Positions 10,068 to 19,763 of a stretch of 64,000 bases of DNA are shown here, in pieces. Within the stretch, counting starts at the first letter, position 1. Each line of letters opens with the position of its first letter. The notes under the pieces are model-generated. The model was not told the DNA's origin. It saw nothing but the letters and a program-made list of their open reading frames with translations, and did not search any database. The stretch comes from Alteromonas oceanisediminis (GTDB lineage Bacteria > Pseudomonadota > Gammaproteobacteria > Enterobacterales > Alteromonadaceae). The DNA lies in assembly GCF_018474025.1 (NCBI RefSeq), contig NZ_JAHCTA010000008.1:1-64000 (forward strand). The letters are read 5' to 3'. The position numbers and the translations under genes are program-made.

Positions 10068-10150
10068 AATCAAGTCGTTGTTATTATTATTGTATCGCTA
10101 CAGCATAACAGCAACCGTGATTACACAAAAGACAGGCTTAGTTGAACTGC

Positions 10151-10861
10151 CTACGCAGAAAACACCATGCGTTGCTGAACCTGCTGCTTGACCGTGGAAA
10201 TATCTTTTCCTTTCTCTCCCACCACAAGCACATTCGCCTTACTGATTGGTAATTTTTCGCCACTGAACTGACTATCGGCAAATGCCGGTTCAAATGAGCC
10301 ATTATCCATTTGCGGCAACACAAATACTGACACCAACCCTTGCGCGGTATCTAATATCAGATGCAGTGAACGTACATTATCCAAATGACAATAATTTGCC
10401 GCTTTCACTGTGCCTAAATCGCTGAGAAGCGTGCCGCCAAAAGTCGCTAGTTTGGCATTAATATCACTCAGTGATACGGTCGACGCTGATGCGCCTGGCG
10501 GTATTTCAGAATGATACATGTGCGCTAGCGCCTCGTGACTAAAGTCAATCGTGTGGCGCTGTTGTTGCCACACGGTAAAGCTGATACCCACGACAAAGGC
10601 GACCGACGCTGCCAGCGCCAAATGCATGCGGCTTTTACGTTTGTGCGCTTCAAAGTCACTGAGGGTGCCTTGCCAAATAAGCTTGCTGGCAAGATCTTCA
10701 GGTACCTCAACTTTACTGGCTTGTTTAAGGTCAGCGTCTAGTTGCTTCAATTCTTGAAGAAATGACATTTTTTTCGGATCACGCTGAGCAGCCTCTTTAA
10801 TCCGCGGATCATCAGACTGTGGATCAGCATAAACGGCTCGTCTAAACTCTAGCTCATCCAT
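10151..10861 (-). CDS. DUF3379 protein, probable anti-sigma partner
   Basis: This is a single-pass membrane protein of about 236 residues. It has a cytoplasmic N-terminal domain (MDELEFRRAVYADPQSDD), one membrane segment (LALAASVAFVVGISFTVW, about 80-98) and a periplasmic domain. DUF3379 proteins occur beside ECF sigma factors in marine gammaproteobacteria. ATG 10861 is preferred over ATG 10882 because AGAGG lies 8 bases before it. The start codon overlaps the sigma gene stop (ATGGATGA), so translation is coupled. The anti-sigma role is inferred from pairing and topology. Confidence 0.8.
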   Translation of the reverse strand: MDELEFRRAVYADPQSDDPRIKEAAQRDPKKMSFLQELKQLDADLKQASKVEVPEDLASKLIWQGTLSDFEAHKRKSRMHLALAASVAFVVGISFTVWQQQRHTIDFSHEALAHMYHSEIPPGASASTVSLSDINAKLATFGGTLLSDLGTVKAANYCHLDNVRSLHLILDTAQGLVSVFVLPQMDNGSFEPAFADSQFSGEKLPISKANVLVVGEKGKDISTVKQQVQQRMVFSA

Positions 10862-11363
10862 TGTGTCGACCTCTGTGTTCATTACGACTTTCTAATGCCT
10901 CTTTCAATTGATTACGCGCCCGAAATAAACGCGTCATCACGGTATTTTTATTCAAATCAAGCTGAGCTGCGATTTCTTCGCCGCTGTAACCAAACAATAT
11001 TTGCAAAATCAGCGGTTCGCGGTATTCCTCGCTTAACCCTGCCATTAACTTTCGCAGTTCGGCATGCTCCAAGGTTGTTTCGTTGTCGTGAATGTCGTCC
11101 TCTACATGCACGTCATCAATATCGACTAAATCAAACTGCTTACGCTCAAAACGTCGTGCATTTTCACGCCGTAAAATCGTGATTAACCAGGATTTAGCGG
11201 CTTTCTGATCCTGCAACGAATCCAGTGATTTCCACGCGCGCAAATAGGTTTCCTGTACCACGTCTTCAGCAATGGCTTTGTCTCGAATTAGCCAATAGGC
11301 ATAACGAAATACATCCGCATGCGTGGCGTTCACAAGTGCTTCATAGCGTTTTTGTTTACTCAT
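10854..11363 (-). CDS. ECF-type RNA polymerase sigma factor
   Basis: The protein has region 2 (DVFRYAYWLIRDKAIAEDVV and QETYLRAWK) and a C-terminal region 4 helix-turn-helix (LSEEYREPLILQILFGYSGE, then NTVMTRLFRARNQLKEALE). From ATG 11363 it is 169 residues, the normal ECF length. The frame stays open to 11540, but the extra residues lack family character, so I reject the longer start. It is followed directly by the DUF3379 gene. The stimulus is unknown. Confidence 0.9.
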   Translation of the reverse strand: MSKQKRYEALVNATHADVFRYAYWLIRDKAIAEDVVQETYLRAWKSLDSLQDQKAAKSWLITILRRENARRFERKQFDLVDIDDVHVEDDIHDNETTLEHAELRKLMAGLSEEYREPLILQILFGYSGEEIAAQLDLNKNTVMTRLFRARNQLKEALESRNEHRGRHNG

Positions 11364-11589
11364 CATGTCTGAGGAGACCGAGCGCAGCGGTTTTTTCTTT
11401 CCGGCAAACATTAAATATTCCACTTTTAATAGCGAGCAGAGGTCGCCACTCCACGACATAGTAAGCCTATTAGGCATAAAAATCATCGGTTTATCGGAAA
11501 GGATGCCGAATGAGCAATAGTGAATAGGGTAAACACGCAATGGTCATTCGCTGCGTATTTACCCGATTGAGGAGGACCGTTAAGAAGGT

Positions 11590-13446
11590 TTAGCGTTGAG
11601 TCTCGATCCATGCGTCGACTTTTTCTTCAAGAATAGACAATGGCACCGGTCCATCCTTGAGAATTTCGTCGTGGAAACCACGCCAGTCAAAAGCGTCACC
11701 CAAGGTGGTTTGCGCACGTTCACGAAGCTCCATAATTTTCAGTTTACCAATCATATAAGCCGTTGCCTGACCGGGCATGGCGATGTAACGCTCAATGGCT
11801 TTGACCGCGTCGTTCTGCGGATTAGGGGGATTTTCAATGAGGTAATCGATAGCTTTTTCACGTGACCATTGTTTGGCATGAATTCCGGTATCTACCACCA
11901 GGCGGCAGGCGCGCCACAGCTCCATGGCAAGTCGGCCAAAATCAGAGTAGGGATCTTTGTAAAAGCCCATATCTTTGCCCAGCTCTTCAGTGTACAGACC
12001 CCATCCTTCAGTGTATGCGGTAAACGAAGCGTACTTCTGAAACTCGGGAATGCCATCGAGTTCCTGCGCAATAGCGCGTTGCATATGATGCCCAGGAATT
12101 CCTTCGTGATATGCCAGCGCTTCCATCTGATAAATCGGCATGTCTCGCATGTCATACAAATTAGCGTAATAAATACCAGGCCGCGTACCGTCTTTACTCG
12201 GGCTCTGGTAGAACGCTTTACCGGCCGATTTCTCGCGGAACGGCTCTACGCGCTTGATGATCATATCAGCCTCTGGGATCAGCCCAAAATACTCAGGGAT
12301 TTTTTCCCGCATATTATCAATATGCGCTTTGGCTTCTTGCATGTAACGGTCTCGACCTGCATCGGTGTTTTCATAATAGAACTGATCGTCACTGCGCATA
12401 AACTCAAAGAATTCCTGCAGCGTTCCATCAAAGTTGACTTGTTCCATAATGCCGCGCATGGCGGTATGGATGCGTTCAACATTGTCTAAACCTAACTGGT
12501 GAACCTGTTCGGCATCAAGTGAGGTTGTGGTAAACCACGCCAGACGATTTTCATACCACTTTTCACCGTCTGGGAGTCGCCACACACCGTCACCTTCCGG
12601 TGAGAGTGTTTGCTGGTGCTGAAGCTCGGCAATGAGTTTTTCATACGCTGGCTGAACGGATTCCAGCAGGGCAGTTTGAGCGCGCTTTAATAGGCCAGAT
12701 TTTTCGGCATTGGATAATGCCAGTTCGTCAAGCTTCGCTTTAAAATCGGCATAAATGGTAGAGTCTTCAACGCTTTCAGTGAACGGATTTCCGCTGATCA
12801 CATTGTTTGACGCCTGGATCATCTGGTCGTAAGCCCATTTCGGAGGATAGACGCCCAATTCTTCGCGTAACTTGAGCTGTTGAATAACCTGATCAAACAT
12901 GTCATCAACGCCCTCCAGGCGCTTTACGTAGGCTTCAGCGTCGGATAATTCGTTGACTCGATGAATATTGATAAGAAAGCTAGGCACCATGGTGTGAAAG
13001 GCGCGGAATTGGTGCATGATGTAAGTGTGTAGGCGAAACTCATCGTTGGCGAGCTCTCGCGCTACCGCTGTTTGAAAGATGCGTAAACTCAATTGTTCTT
13101 TTTCTGATAGCTTGCTGGTATCGAACTGCTCTGCTTCTTTGAGACGCGCTTTTTGGCGCGCGACTCTCTCATCGACAGCAGCAGTTGAAATATCGTCCCA
13201 CTTGTCATAATCCCATTTCAGGCCCAGATAACTTTGGCGCATCGGACTTTCTCGCAGATCTTCCTCAAACGTTCGTTCGAAGAATGCCGCCAGCTTCTCA
13301 GATTCCGTTTGAGGTGTTTCCGCTGACGAAGCGGCATTGGGCGCTTCAACGGAAGCAGTATTCTGCGTATTTTGCTGTGGCGCAGGTGAGCACGCGCTTA
13401 GCAATAAAGCGGATGCAACGGCGGAAAGTAGTAACGGATTTTTCAT
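11590..13446 (-). CDS. DUF885 family lipoprotein, probable metallopeptidase
   Basis: The 618-residue protein begins with a lipoprotein signal peptide ending in LLLSAC and so is likely anchored in an envelope membrane. The DUF885 signature YHEGIPGHHMQ lies near residue 440; its HExxH-like spacing suggests zinc binding, as proposed for the family. The C-terminal part (YMIGKLKIMELRERA) is also family-typical. ATG 13446 is chosen because AGAGG lies 7 bases upstream, and it places the signal peptide at the N terminus. It follows batD by about 45 bases and may be co-transcribed. The substrate is unknown. Confidence 0.88.
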   Translation of the reverse strand: MKNPLLLSAVASALLLSACSPAPQQNTQNTASVEAPNAASSAETPQTESEKLAAFFERTFEEDLRESPMRQSYLGLKWDYDKWDDISTAAVDERVARQKARLKEAEQFDTSKLSEKEQLSLRIFQTAVARELANDEFRLHTYIMHQFRAFHTMVPSFLINIHRVNELSDAEAYVKRLEGVDDMFDQVIQQLKLREELGVYPPKWAYDQMIQASNNVISGNPFTESVEDSTIYADFKAKLDELALSNAEKSGLLKRAQTALLESVQPAYEKLIAELQHQQTLSPEGDGVWRLPDGEKWYENRLAWFTTTSLDAEQVHQLGLDNVERIHTAMRGIMEQVNFDGTLQEFFEFMRSDDQFYYENTDAGRDRYMQEAKAHIDNMREKIPEYFGLIPEADMIIKRVEPFREKSAGKAFYQSPSKDGTRPGIYYANLYDMRDMPIYQMEALAYHEGIPGHHMQRAIAQELDGIPEFQKYASFTAYTEGWGLYTEELGKDMGFYKDPYSDFGRLAMELWRACRLVVDTGIHAKQWSREKAIDYLIENPPNPQNDAVKAIERYIAMPGQATAYMIGKLKIMELRERAQTTLGDAFDWRGFHDEILKDGPVPLSILEEKVDAWIETQR

Positions 13447-13491
13447 ATGAAACCTCTTCATTGTTGATTGCGAGCTGGCCATCATCTCAAA

Positions 13492-15288
13492 CTACTGAGG
13501 ATGAAGCGGCGGTAGCTTTTGTTCGTTGTGAGATGCGAGTTTATGCTTCTGTCTCACAGACTCCAATGCTTCCATCAAGGGTTGACTGTGCCATTGCTCC
13601 TGAGCTTGCGAGCGATATCGGCTGGCATACATTTGGTTAATCGCATCTTTTAATCCTCTGTCGCCTACCGAGTCAACCATTTGCCTGAGATCGTGCTGTC
13701 CGGCGTGTGATGGTGAAACGGCTTGAAGCCAAGTTTTAAGCGCTGGCTCAATACGCTGAACCTGTTGGCTTTTCAGCGCTGAGGATAATTGCTGCCACGC
13801 TGCTTTTTCCGTGTCGGTGCGCGCCGTTGTCGGCGAAGGCTTGGCCTTTGTTGGGGAATGACGGCGCTGTTTAAAACCCCATACCAGCGTGATGAGCCAG
13901 ATTGCCAATAAGCCCACACTCACGCCAACCCAGGGATTCTTGAACGAATGAAAATCTGCCGTTCGCAGCTTATTCTGCCCCGCCACAGGGGAGATCAAGG
14001 AGGGCTGCATGGCATCGTTGTCGAGACTGTTCACATCGTCGGCAGCGTCTTTTGGCGGATTGGATGGCTGAACCGGTGACTGCGCTGGCAAAGAGCCGTT
14101 AGTCGTACTCGCTTTAACCGTAATAGAACGGCCGGGCAGCGATACTGTCTGCGTTTCCTGCGTTACCACATTGAACCACTGTACGGTAACCGGCGGAATC
14201 ACGAACTGACCAGCGCGCGAGGGGATCAGCGCAATGCTCTCGGTGCGCTGAGCAATCAAACGACGATCTTTTTCGGCGGTGGCCGTATTGGCCTGATCCG
14301 GGTACGTTTTAATATCCGGTGGATATTGATCGTCAATATCGGGCAGCATGGATTCAGTCACACCTAAGGCGGTTAACGTCAGCGTGCGAGTGACCGGTTC
14401 GCCAACCTGCCATTCGTCGTCGCTCACGCTCCACTCTTCCTGAATATCGACAAACTCACTCGGAAGGAAATGCCCGTCTATATCGCTGGGAATAGGATTC
14501 ACCGTTAACTCGAGGGTAGGGCTGACGCGACTGACGCTTTGTGTGCGATTGAAGAAACCAAAACTTTGTCGGCTGTTGGCTATCACTTCACCCTGAAACA
14601 CAGCACCCGGGATCGTCAATGTGCCAGAACGTTGTGGGGTGATAACAAAGTGTCGTTCGATAATGCGGTAGCGCTTACCGTTGAAAATTTCGCTGTACTC
14701 AGCGTCGTTCCCAATTTGTTGGATGTCGGCTTCATCCAACGCGGGAGCCTGTAAACTGCCGCGCTCGATATCCTTGGCTAAATAGAGTTTAACGGTGTAA
14801 TGCACTTGTTGATGCAGGTACACAGTGGTAGACGCTAGCTCTGAGGTGACAAAGATATCGCGGGTTTCTTGGCCTGTGCCGTTCGATACCGGCACAACTT
14901 CGACGCTAAACGGTTCACTGGAAACCCCCTCAATAGTAAATGCAGGGATCGTGAATGTGCCCGTACTGCGCGGAAACAAAACCGTTGACCATGTTGTTGA
15001 ACGTGTAGTCGAGAAGTTGATCATCCGCGTCTGGCTACTGACCGATGTTCTCCCAACAACAAAATCATTCAGTAACGCTGATGAGTCGAATGCATCACGT
15101 TCAGCATCTCCATCAGCGGTAACGGTGAGTGTAAATGATTCATCCAACATGATTGGGTTTTTATCTACCGTGGCTTGCAAAGCGCTGACATCGGCCTGTG
15201 CTATCGGCATGTGCGCGCAGTAAAGTGCGCCAATCACTATCCAGAATGCGACGCGTGTTCGAGAGAGAAATAGACTAACAGTGTTCAT
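13492..15288 (-). CDS. batD: BatD-type oxygen-tolerance protein
   Basis: The protein of about 598 residues has a signal peptide (FWIVIGALYCAHMPIAQA) and a long periplasmic region of beta-rich repeats typical of BatD (VDKNPIMLDESFTLTV, then VPVSNGTGQETRDIFV). A single membrane helix (PWVGVSVGLLAIWLITLVWG) leads into a short cytoplasmic tail. ATG 15288 is four bases after the batB stop, which fixes the start; the longer frame is rejected. Bat proteins are linked to envelope or oxidative stress and act with the MoxR ATPase. The molecular role is unresolved. Confidence 0.85.
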   Translation of the reverse strand: MNTVSLFLSRTRVAFWIVIGALYCAHMPIAQADVSALQATVDKNPIMLDESFTLTVTADGDAERDAFDSSALLNDFVVGRTSVSSQTRMINFSTTRSTTWSTVLFPRSTGTFTIPAFTIEGVSSEPFSVEVVPVSNGTGQETRDIFVTSELASTTVYLHQQVHYTVKLYLAKDIERGSLQAPALDEADIQQIGNDAEYSEIFNGKRYRIIERHFVITPQRSGTLTIPGAVFQGEVIANSRQSFGFFNRTQSVSRVSPTLELTVNPIPSDIDGHFLPSEFVDIQEEWSVSDDEWQVGEPVTRTLTLTALGVTESMLPDIDDQYPPDIKTYPDQANTATAEKDRRLIAQRTESIALIPSRAGQFVIPPVTVQWFNVVTQETQTVSLPGRSITVKASTTNGSLPAQSPVQPSNPPKDAADDVNSLDNDAMQPSLISPVAGQNKLRTADFHSFKNPWVGVSVGLLAIWLITLVWGFKQRRHSPTKAKPSPTTARTDTEKAAWQQLSSALKSQQVQRIEPALKTWLQAVSPSHAGQHDLRQMVDSVGDRGLKDAINQMYASRYRSQAQEQWHSQPLMEALESVRQKHKLASHNEQKLPPLHPQ

Positions 15289-15292
15289 ACGG

Positions 15293-17230
15293 CTACCAGT
15301 TCTTCTGATTGGTGGGTGGCGCACGCTCGCGACGGCGCTGCTGATTCTCAAGTTGCATTTTGCGCTGCAGCAAAAAAGCGGGGTCATCTGGTACTCGGCG
15401 TAACAAATTCTGCATGCGCTGAAGCTGTTCTCGTTCTTCGTCGGTTAAAGGCTGCTCACTGTCGGGCACAGCGGAGTCGAGTTCGCTCGCTGCCGGCTCA
15501 TTTTCTGTTTCAGTATCCATATCGCTCTGAGCATCACTTGAGTCAGTGTCAGACTCCGCGTCAGGTTGATCAGATTGAGGCGATTGTTCGCGCTCTGATG
15601 ATTCTGGCGGCGCTTGGTTTTCACGCATATCAGCTTGTTCCTGCTCAGACTGACCTTGATTATTCTCTGAACTTTGGTTTTCTTGATCACCTGATTCGCC
15701 ATTATCTTCACCATTATTTTGTGATGAGCTATCGCTTTGTGACTCACCATCGGTCTGCTCAGAGTCTTGCTGTTGATTGTCTTCGTTGCTCTGATCGCTG
15801 GATGATTGCTGTTGTTGTTCCAATAATTGTTCTAACAGCGCTTTGTTTTCAATCGCACGTTGGTGGTCAGGTTGTTGCGCTATCACATCGTCATAAGCGG
15901 CAATCGCCTCTTTGAGTTTGCCTAACTGGGCCAACGCATTGCCTTGATTGTAACGTGCCGCAACGGATTCGACTTGGCTGTAGCTGTCCAGAGCTGCCGC
16001 GTAATCTCCTGCCTTGTAGTGGGCAGCGCCGGCCCACATTGGGTCATTAAATAAGTTAGCAGCGTGCTCAAAATTTGCGGCATCATAAGCTTGTTGTGCG
16101 CGCTGGTTGTCGGTTTTCAACGCACTGTCCAACCATGATACTGGATCCTGTGTGTCGGTGGATTGCGCGACGGCAACTGGTGTACCCAGAGGCGCTAAGA
16201 ACAACACGGTTAACATGAACGAAAAAATGAGTCCGCGCCTAAACGCATAAGCTGCAAACGGCAGCAATAGGATAGCCAAGAAGGGCCCCATATCCTGCCA
16301 AACGTCGCCTTTGGCGCTATCCGATGATGTTGACTCACTATCATCGAACGCTGCTGTGTGACTGATAAGGGTTTGAATATCCGCATCACTGGCGGTAAGT
16401 GAAGTAAATTCGCCTGAACCGCGTTGACTGACGGCGCGCAATCGTGCTGGTTCCGTCTTCGGTATAACAATCGCTCTGTTACTGTCTTTCAATAATTCCC
16501 CACTGAGTTGTTGAATGGGCGCGCCTTGTTGCGTACCAATCGCCAGTGTATGTAGTCGATAGTCTGATTGTTCAACAAATTCAGCCAACGCCGCATACTG
16601 GGTATTATCAATGCCATCAGTAAACCAGAATAAGTTACCTTGTGTGTAGCCAGCGTTGTCTAATAACTCGCTAGCCACCTCAAAACCTCGTAGCGGCTCA
16701 CTGCCCGGAATTGGCATGATCTCGGGTGACAAGCTGGGTATCAAATTAATCACGTTGTTAGCATCTTCGGTCAATGGGCTAACCACGAACGCATCACCTG
16801 CGTAGGCGACCATACCGATTTCACCGTCACCAAGGGCCTTAATAAGATCAATCGCTTTAAACCGAGCGCGCTCGAGCCGAGACGGCGATATATCCGTCGC
16901 GCGCATTGATAATGACATATCAATAACAATGACATTGCCCTGTTTGACATTGTATACCGGCTGCGGCAGCTTTTCCCACGTAGGGCCTGCCAACGCAATC
17001 ACTGCAAACAACCAGCACAGTGCAAGCAGCCATAGGGGTGGGGCAGATGTTTTTTTGGATGAGGTATTGCTCCCCAACAAGGCGCGGTGAAGATGGGTGG
17101 GTAATACCCTTTGCCAACCGCTAGAATGACGTTGGATGAAGCGCAGCCCTACTACCGCAAGACAAAGAGGCAGTAACGCCCACAGCCACTCAGGTCGGAT
17201 AAAATGCAAAGATTGCCAGTCTACAGTCAT
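15293..17230 (-). CDS. batB: VWA-TPR protein (BatB/BatC fusion)
   Basis: The 645-residue protein has N-terminal membrane helices and a von Willebrand A domain with MIDAS motif DMSLS (104-108). Another membrane helix is followed by TPR repeats (about 375-465). The last 160 residues are very rich in Q, S, E, D and N. BatB (VWA) and BatC (TPR) are separate genes in many genomes; here they are one ORF. It overlaps batA by four bases and is four bases from batD. The acidic low-complexity tail is probably disordered. Confidence 0.87.
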   Translation of the reverse strand: MTVDWQSLHFIRPEWLWALLPLCLAVVGLRFIQRHSSGWQRVLPTHLHRALLGSNTSSKKTSAPPLWLLALCWLFAVIALAGPTWEKLPQPVYNVKQGNVIVIDMSLSMRATDISPSRLERARFKAIDLIKALGDGEIGMVAYAGDAFVVSPLTEDANNVINLIPSLSPEIMPIPGSEPLRGFEVASELLDNAGYTQGNLFWFTDGIDNTQYAALAEFVEQSDYRLHTLAIGTQQGAPIQQLSGELLKDSNRAIVIPKTEPARLRAVSQRGSGEFTSLTASDADIQTLISHTAAFDDSESTSSDSAKGDVWQDMGPFLAILLLPFAAYAFRRGLIFSFMLTVLFLAPLGTPVAVAQSTDTQDPVSWLDSALKTDNQRAQQAYDAANFEHAANLFNDPMWAGAAHYKAGDYAAALDSYSQVESVAARYNQGNALAQLGKLKEAIAAYDDVIAQQPDHQRAIENKALLEQLLEQQQQSSSDQSNEDNQQQDSEQTDGESQSDSSSQNNGEDNGESGDQENQSSENNQGQSEQEQADMRENQAPPESSEREQSPQSDQPDAESDTDSSDAQSDMDTETENEPAASELDSAVPDSEQPLTDEEREQLQRMQNLLRRVPDDPAFLLQRKMQLENQQRRRERAPPTNQKNW

Positions 17231-18255
17231 TTATCCTCCTGAAATTGATTGGGAACAAAGCGATTGGTTGCACGCGCCCACAATGCCGGAAGGATGGCGA
17301 TTAGCGCCAATAACACCGTCAGCAATAAGCTGACCGTTAATGGGTACATAAATAAGGCGGTTTGGGGGCGCATCTTACGCGCTTCGCCCTCAACCGGCTG
17401 GAGCTGATCGAGTAACTGATAGATTTGGGCCAGGCTTTCGCGGTCACGCGCTCGGAAATACTGTCCGCCGGTTTCCTGGGCAAGACGTGTCAACATGCCT
17501 TCATCGAGTTCGCGAGCAGGGTTTATCTGGCGACTTCCAAATATACTTTGTACGGTCATGCTGTCGGCTGCTACCCCAATAGTGTAGATTGTTACACCAT
17601 CATCTTTGGCTAATTCCAGCGCTTGATCCGGACTGATATTGCCAGCGGTATTCTGTCCATCAGTTAGTAGCACGAGAACTTTGTTCGATTCGTCTTTACG
17701 CTGAAAGCGCTTAACGGCCAGCCCAATGGCATCACCTATCGCCGTTTGTTCACCAACCAATCCAATCACAGCTTCGTTCAATAACGTACGTACGGTTTCG
17801 CGATCAAACGTGAGCGGTGCTTGCAAATAAGCCGTATCAGCAAACAAAATTAACCCTAACCGGTCACCGACGCGGCGAGAGATAAAATCTTCAAGGACAC
17901 TCTTGATCATCACAAGTCGGTCAACCTGCTGACCATTGATTTGCATGTCCTTTGTTTCCATACTTCCTGATAAGTCGACCGCAATCATCATTTCACGGGC
18001 TTCATTCGGAATACTGATTGGTTCGCCCAGATAGCGGGGGTTTGATGCCGCAATTACCAGTGCAACCCACGCCAGTATCGCCACCACTTTCGTGACCCAA
18101 TGTGTCGACGATATTTTCGACGCTGTGGGCAGGTTGGCCGGTACTGACGGTAATAAAAGTGCTCGCTGCACGCGAGTCTGGCGCCGCGGTAAAAGCCAGA
18201 AAATGAACGGTAGAGGAAGCGTAAACAGCACCGGCCACCAGGTAAATTCAAGCAT
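17227..18255 (-). CDS. batA: VWA-domain membrane protein BatA
   Basis: The protein of about 342 residues has two N-terminal membrane helices, a von Willebrand A domain with an intact MIDAS (DLSGS at 94-98, and LLTDGQNTAG), and a C-terminal membrane helix. ATG 18255 is preceded by GGAGG at 6 bases, which decides against the longer frame. It overlaps the DUF4381 gene upstream and batB downstream, the usual order in moxR-linked operons. MoxR ATPases with VWA partners act as chaperone or metal-insertion pairs in better-known systems; the client here is unknown. Confidence 0.88.
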   Translation of the reverse strand: MLEFTWWPVLFTLPLPFIFWLLPRRQTRVQRALLLPSVPANLPTASKISSTHWVTKVVAILAWVALVIAASNPRYLGEPISIPNEAREMMIAVDLSGSMETKDMQINGQQVDRLVMIKSVLEDFISRRVGDRLGLILFADTAYLQAPLTFDRETVRTLLNEAVIGLVGEQTAIGDAIGLAVKRFQRKDESNKVLVLLTDGQNTAGNISPDQALELAKDDGVTIYTIGVAADSMTVQSIFGSRQINPARELDEGMLTRLAQETGGQYFRARDRESLAQIYQLLDQLQPVEGEARKMRPQTALFMYPLTVSLLLTVLLALIAILPALWARATNRFVPNQFQEDK

Positions 18256-18748
18256 GTTGAACCTCCGACACAGCGCGAGCATGATCTAACTTGGCGTGTT
18301 TACACCACAGCTTTGCAGCCGCCAATTGTGCGGAAACATTCTCAAGAGGTGGATTGCCAGCGTAAAGAGCATGGTAATAATCACCGAGTAACTGGTCAAA
18401 GGTAGCCCGGCGCTTGTCAGGAAGCTGGGCGCGCAAAAACGCTTGAAAATGCTGACCATGCAATTTTGCAACGGTTTGGGGCGAATAGTAGTGGATCGCG
18501 ATACGTTTTAATATGTCGTTGATCGCCATGAATGACGTTTCAGACGGCGGCATTGATGCGAGGCGATCTAGTGCTTCGAGGGCGGCCCGGCGAACACGGT
18601 TTTTCAAACGCTGGTGTCGAAAATATACCAGCAAAACGACACATAGGCTGATGGCCGCTGCAATCAGCACCCACCAACCCCATGCCAATGGCCACCAGCC
18701 AGTTGGCTCGGTCAGTTGAATGTCGTTCAGTTGCGCGAGAGGATCCAT
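18248..18748 (-). CDS. DUF4381 membrane protein
   Basis: The 166-residue protein has one membrane helix (WWVLIAAAISLCVVLLVYF, about 26-44) followed by a cytoplasmic helical domain containing YYSPQTVAKLHGQHF. The family occurs almost only between DUF58 and BatA genes of moxR operons, as here: it lies 3 bases after the DUF58 stop and overlaps batA. The function is unknown. Confidence 0.85.
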   Translation of the reverse strand: MDPLAQLNDIQLTEPTGWWPLAWGWWVLIAAAISLCVVLLVYFRHQRLKNRVRRAALEALDRLASMPPSETSFMAINDILKRIAIHYYSPQTVAKLHGQHFQAFLRAQLPDKRRATFDQLLGDYYHALYAGNPPLENVSAQLAAAKLWCKHAKLDHARAVSEVQHA

Positions 18749-18751
18749 AAG

Positions 18752-19762
18752 CTAACTGGCCACCTTCAACTGTGACAAATGAATCGGTTGAAGTTTTTGT
18801 AGTAAGAGCGGTATGCCTGCATCCAACGTAAACGCCATCACATTGGCTTGCTGAAGCAACGTGGCTAAATGCAGGTGTCGCTCATTGGCCCAGCGCTGAT
18901 ATTGCTTCTGCAATTGAGCATTGCCCAGGGTGATGGTCTGCTCGTGTTCACCATCAGTCACATTCAATGTTTGCCTGAAGCGCTGCGATGGCAATGCGCG
19001 TTCCATGGGGTCGGCCACGACACAGGCACGCACTTCGCAGTGACGATTCATATCAGCGATAAGGGCTGCGCTTTGCGCGTCAAGATGATGAAAATCGGAT
19101 ACAATCCACACTAAATTGCCCGGTTTAATCAACCGTCTCAAACGCTGGCACGCGTCTAAAAAGCGTTGTGAACTCAAGTGCGATCGTTGCGCCGATGTTT
19201 GCTTATCATCAACCATGTTGGCCGTTTGCAATGTGATCAGTTGATGTGTCAGAGCAAGCACCGCGCTCTGACGACTGCGAGGTTTTAACTCCAAGTGGCT
19301 TTGCGAATTAAACGAAATGCCTCCGACTTTGTCGCCGCGATCAATCGCTGCCCATGCAATTAACGAGGCAAGATGAGCTGCCTGCACCGATTTAAACACA
19401 AACTGACTGCCAAATTGCATGGTGCTGGATAAATCGGTGAGCAATGTGACAGGACGTTCACGCTCCTCTCGATAGATTTTGGTGTGCGTTTTGCCCGTTC
19501 GCGCAGTCACGCGCCAGTCAATCGCGCGAATGTCGTCGCCGGGTTGGTAGTGGCGGGACTCGTCAAACTCCATGCCACGCCCTTTTAATTTGGTCACATA
19601 CGTACCTGAAAGGCGAGCCTGTGGGGCTCGCTTCGGTGTCAAATCTACCAGTGCGCTGTGGTGGCGGTACTGCAATAGCTCAGCAAGAGACAATGTTGTT
19701 CCGCTGGTTTTGTATTGCTCAAGCCATTGAGCGATCTGCTGAGGACTGACTGACGCAGACAT
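18752..19762 (-). CDS. DUF58 protein
   Basis: The protein of about 336 residues has the DUF58 signature (ESRHYQPGDDIRAIDWRVTA) followed by a VWA-like fold (TLLTDLSSTMQFGSQ). ATG 19762 overlaps the moxR stop, and the longer frame inside moxR is a shadow. DUF58 proteins are standard partners of MoxR ATPases and are probably cytoplasmic here, since no membrane helix is seen. The role is not established. Confidence 0.88.
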   Translation of the reverse strand: MSASVSPQQIAQWLEQYKTSGTTLSLAELLQYRHHSALVDLTPKRAPQARLSGTYVTKLKGRGMEFDESRHYQPGDDIRAIDWRVTARTGKTHTKIYREERERPVTLLTDLSSTMQFGSQFVFKSVQAAHLASLIAWAAIDRGDKVGGISFNSQSHLELKPRSRQSAVLALTHQLITLQTANMVDDKQTSAQRSHLSSQRFLDACQRLRRLIKPGNLVWIVSDFHHLDAQSAALIADMNRHCEVRACVVADPMERALPSQRFRQTLNVTDGEHEQTITLGNAQLQKQYQRWANERHLHLATLLQQANVMAFTLDAGIPLLLQKLQPIHLSQLKVAS

Positions 19763-19763
19763 A

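Noticed and set aside
11869-12489. 206-codon open frame on plus inside the DUF885 gene
   Set aside because: It lies antisense within a clear family gene, has no ribosome site and no domain; a shadow of codon bias.
15450-15840. repeat-like low-complexity DNA
   Set aside because: It is coding sequence for the disordered batB/C tail and has no unit repeat or spacer pattern of a CRISPR or satellite.
15316-15915. 199-codon plus-strand frame opposite batB/C
   Set aside because: It is the mirror of the Gln/Ser-rich low-complexity tail, which keeps the opposite strand open by composition.
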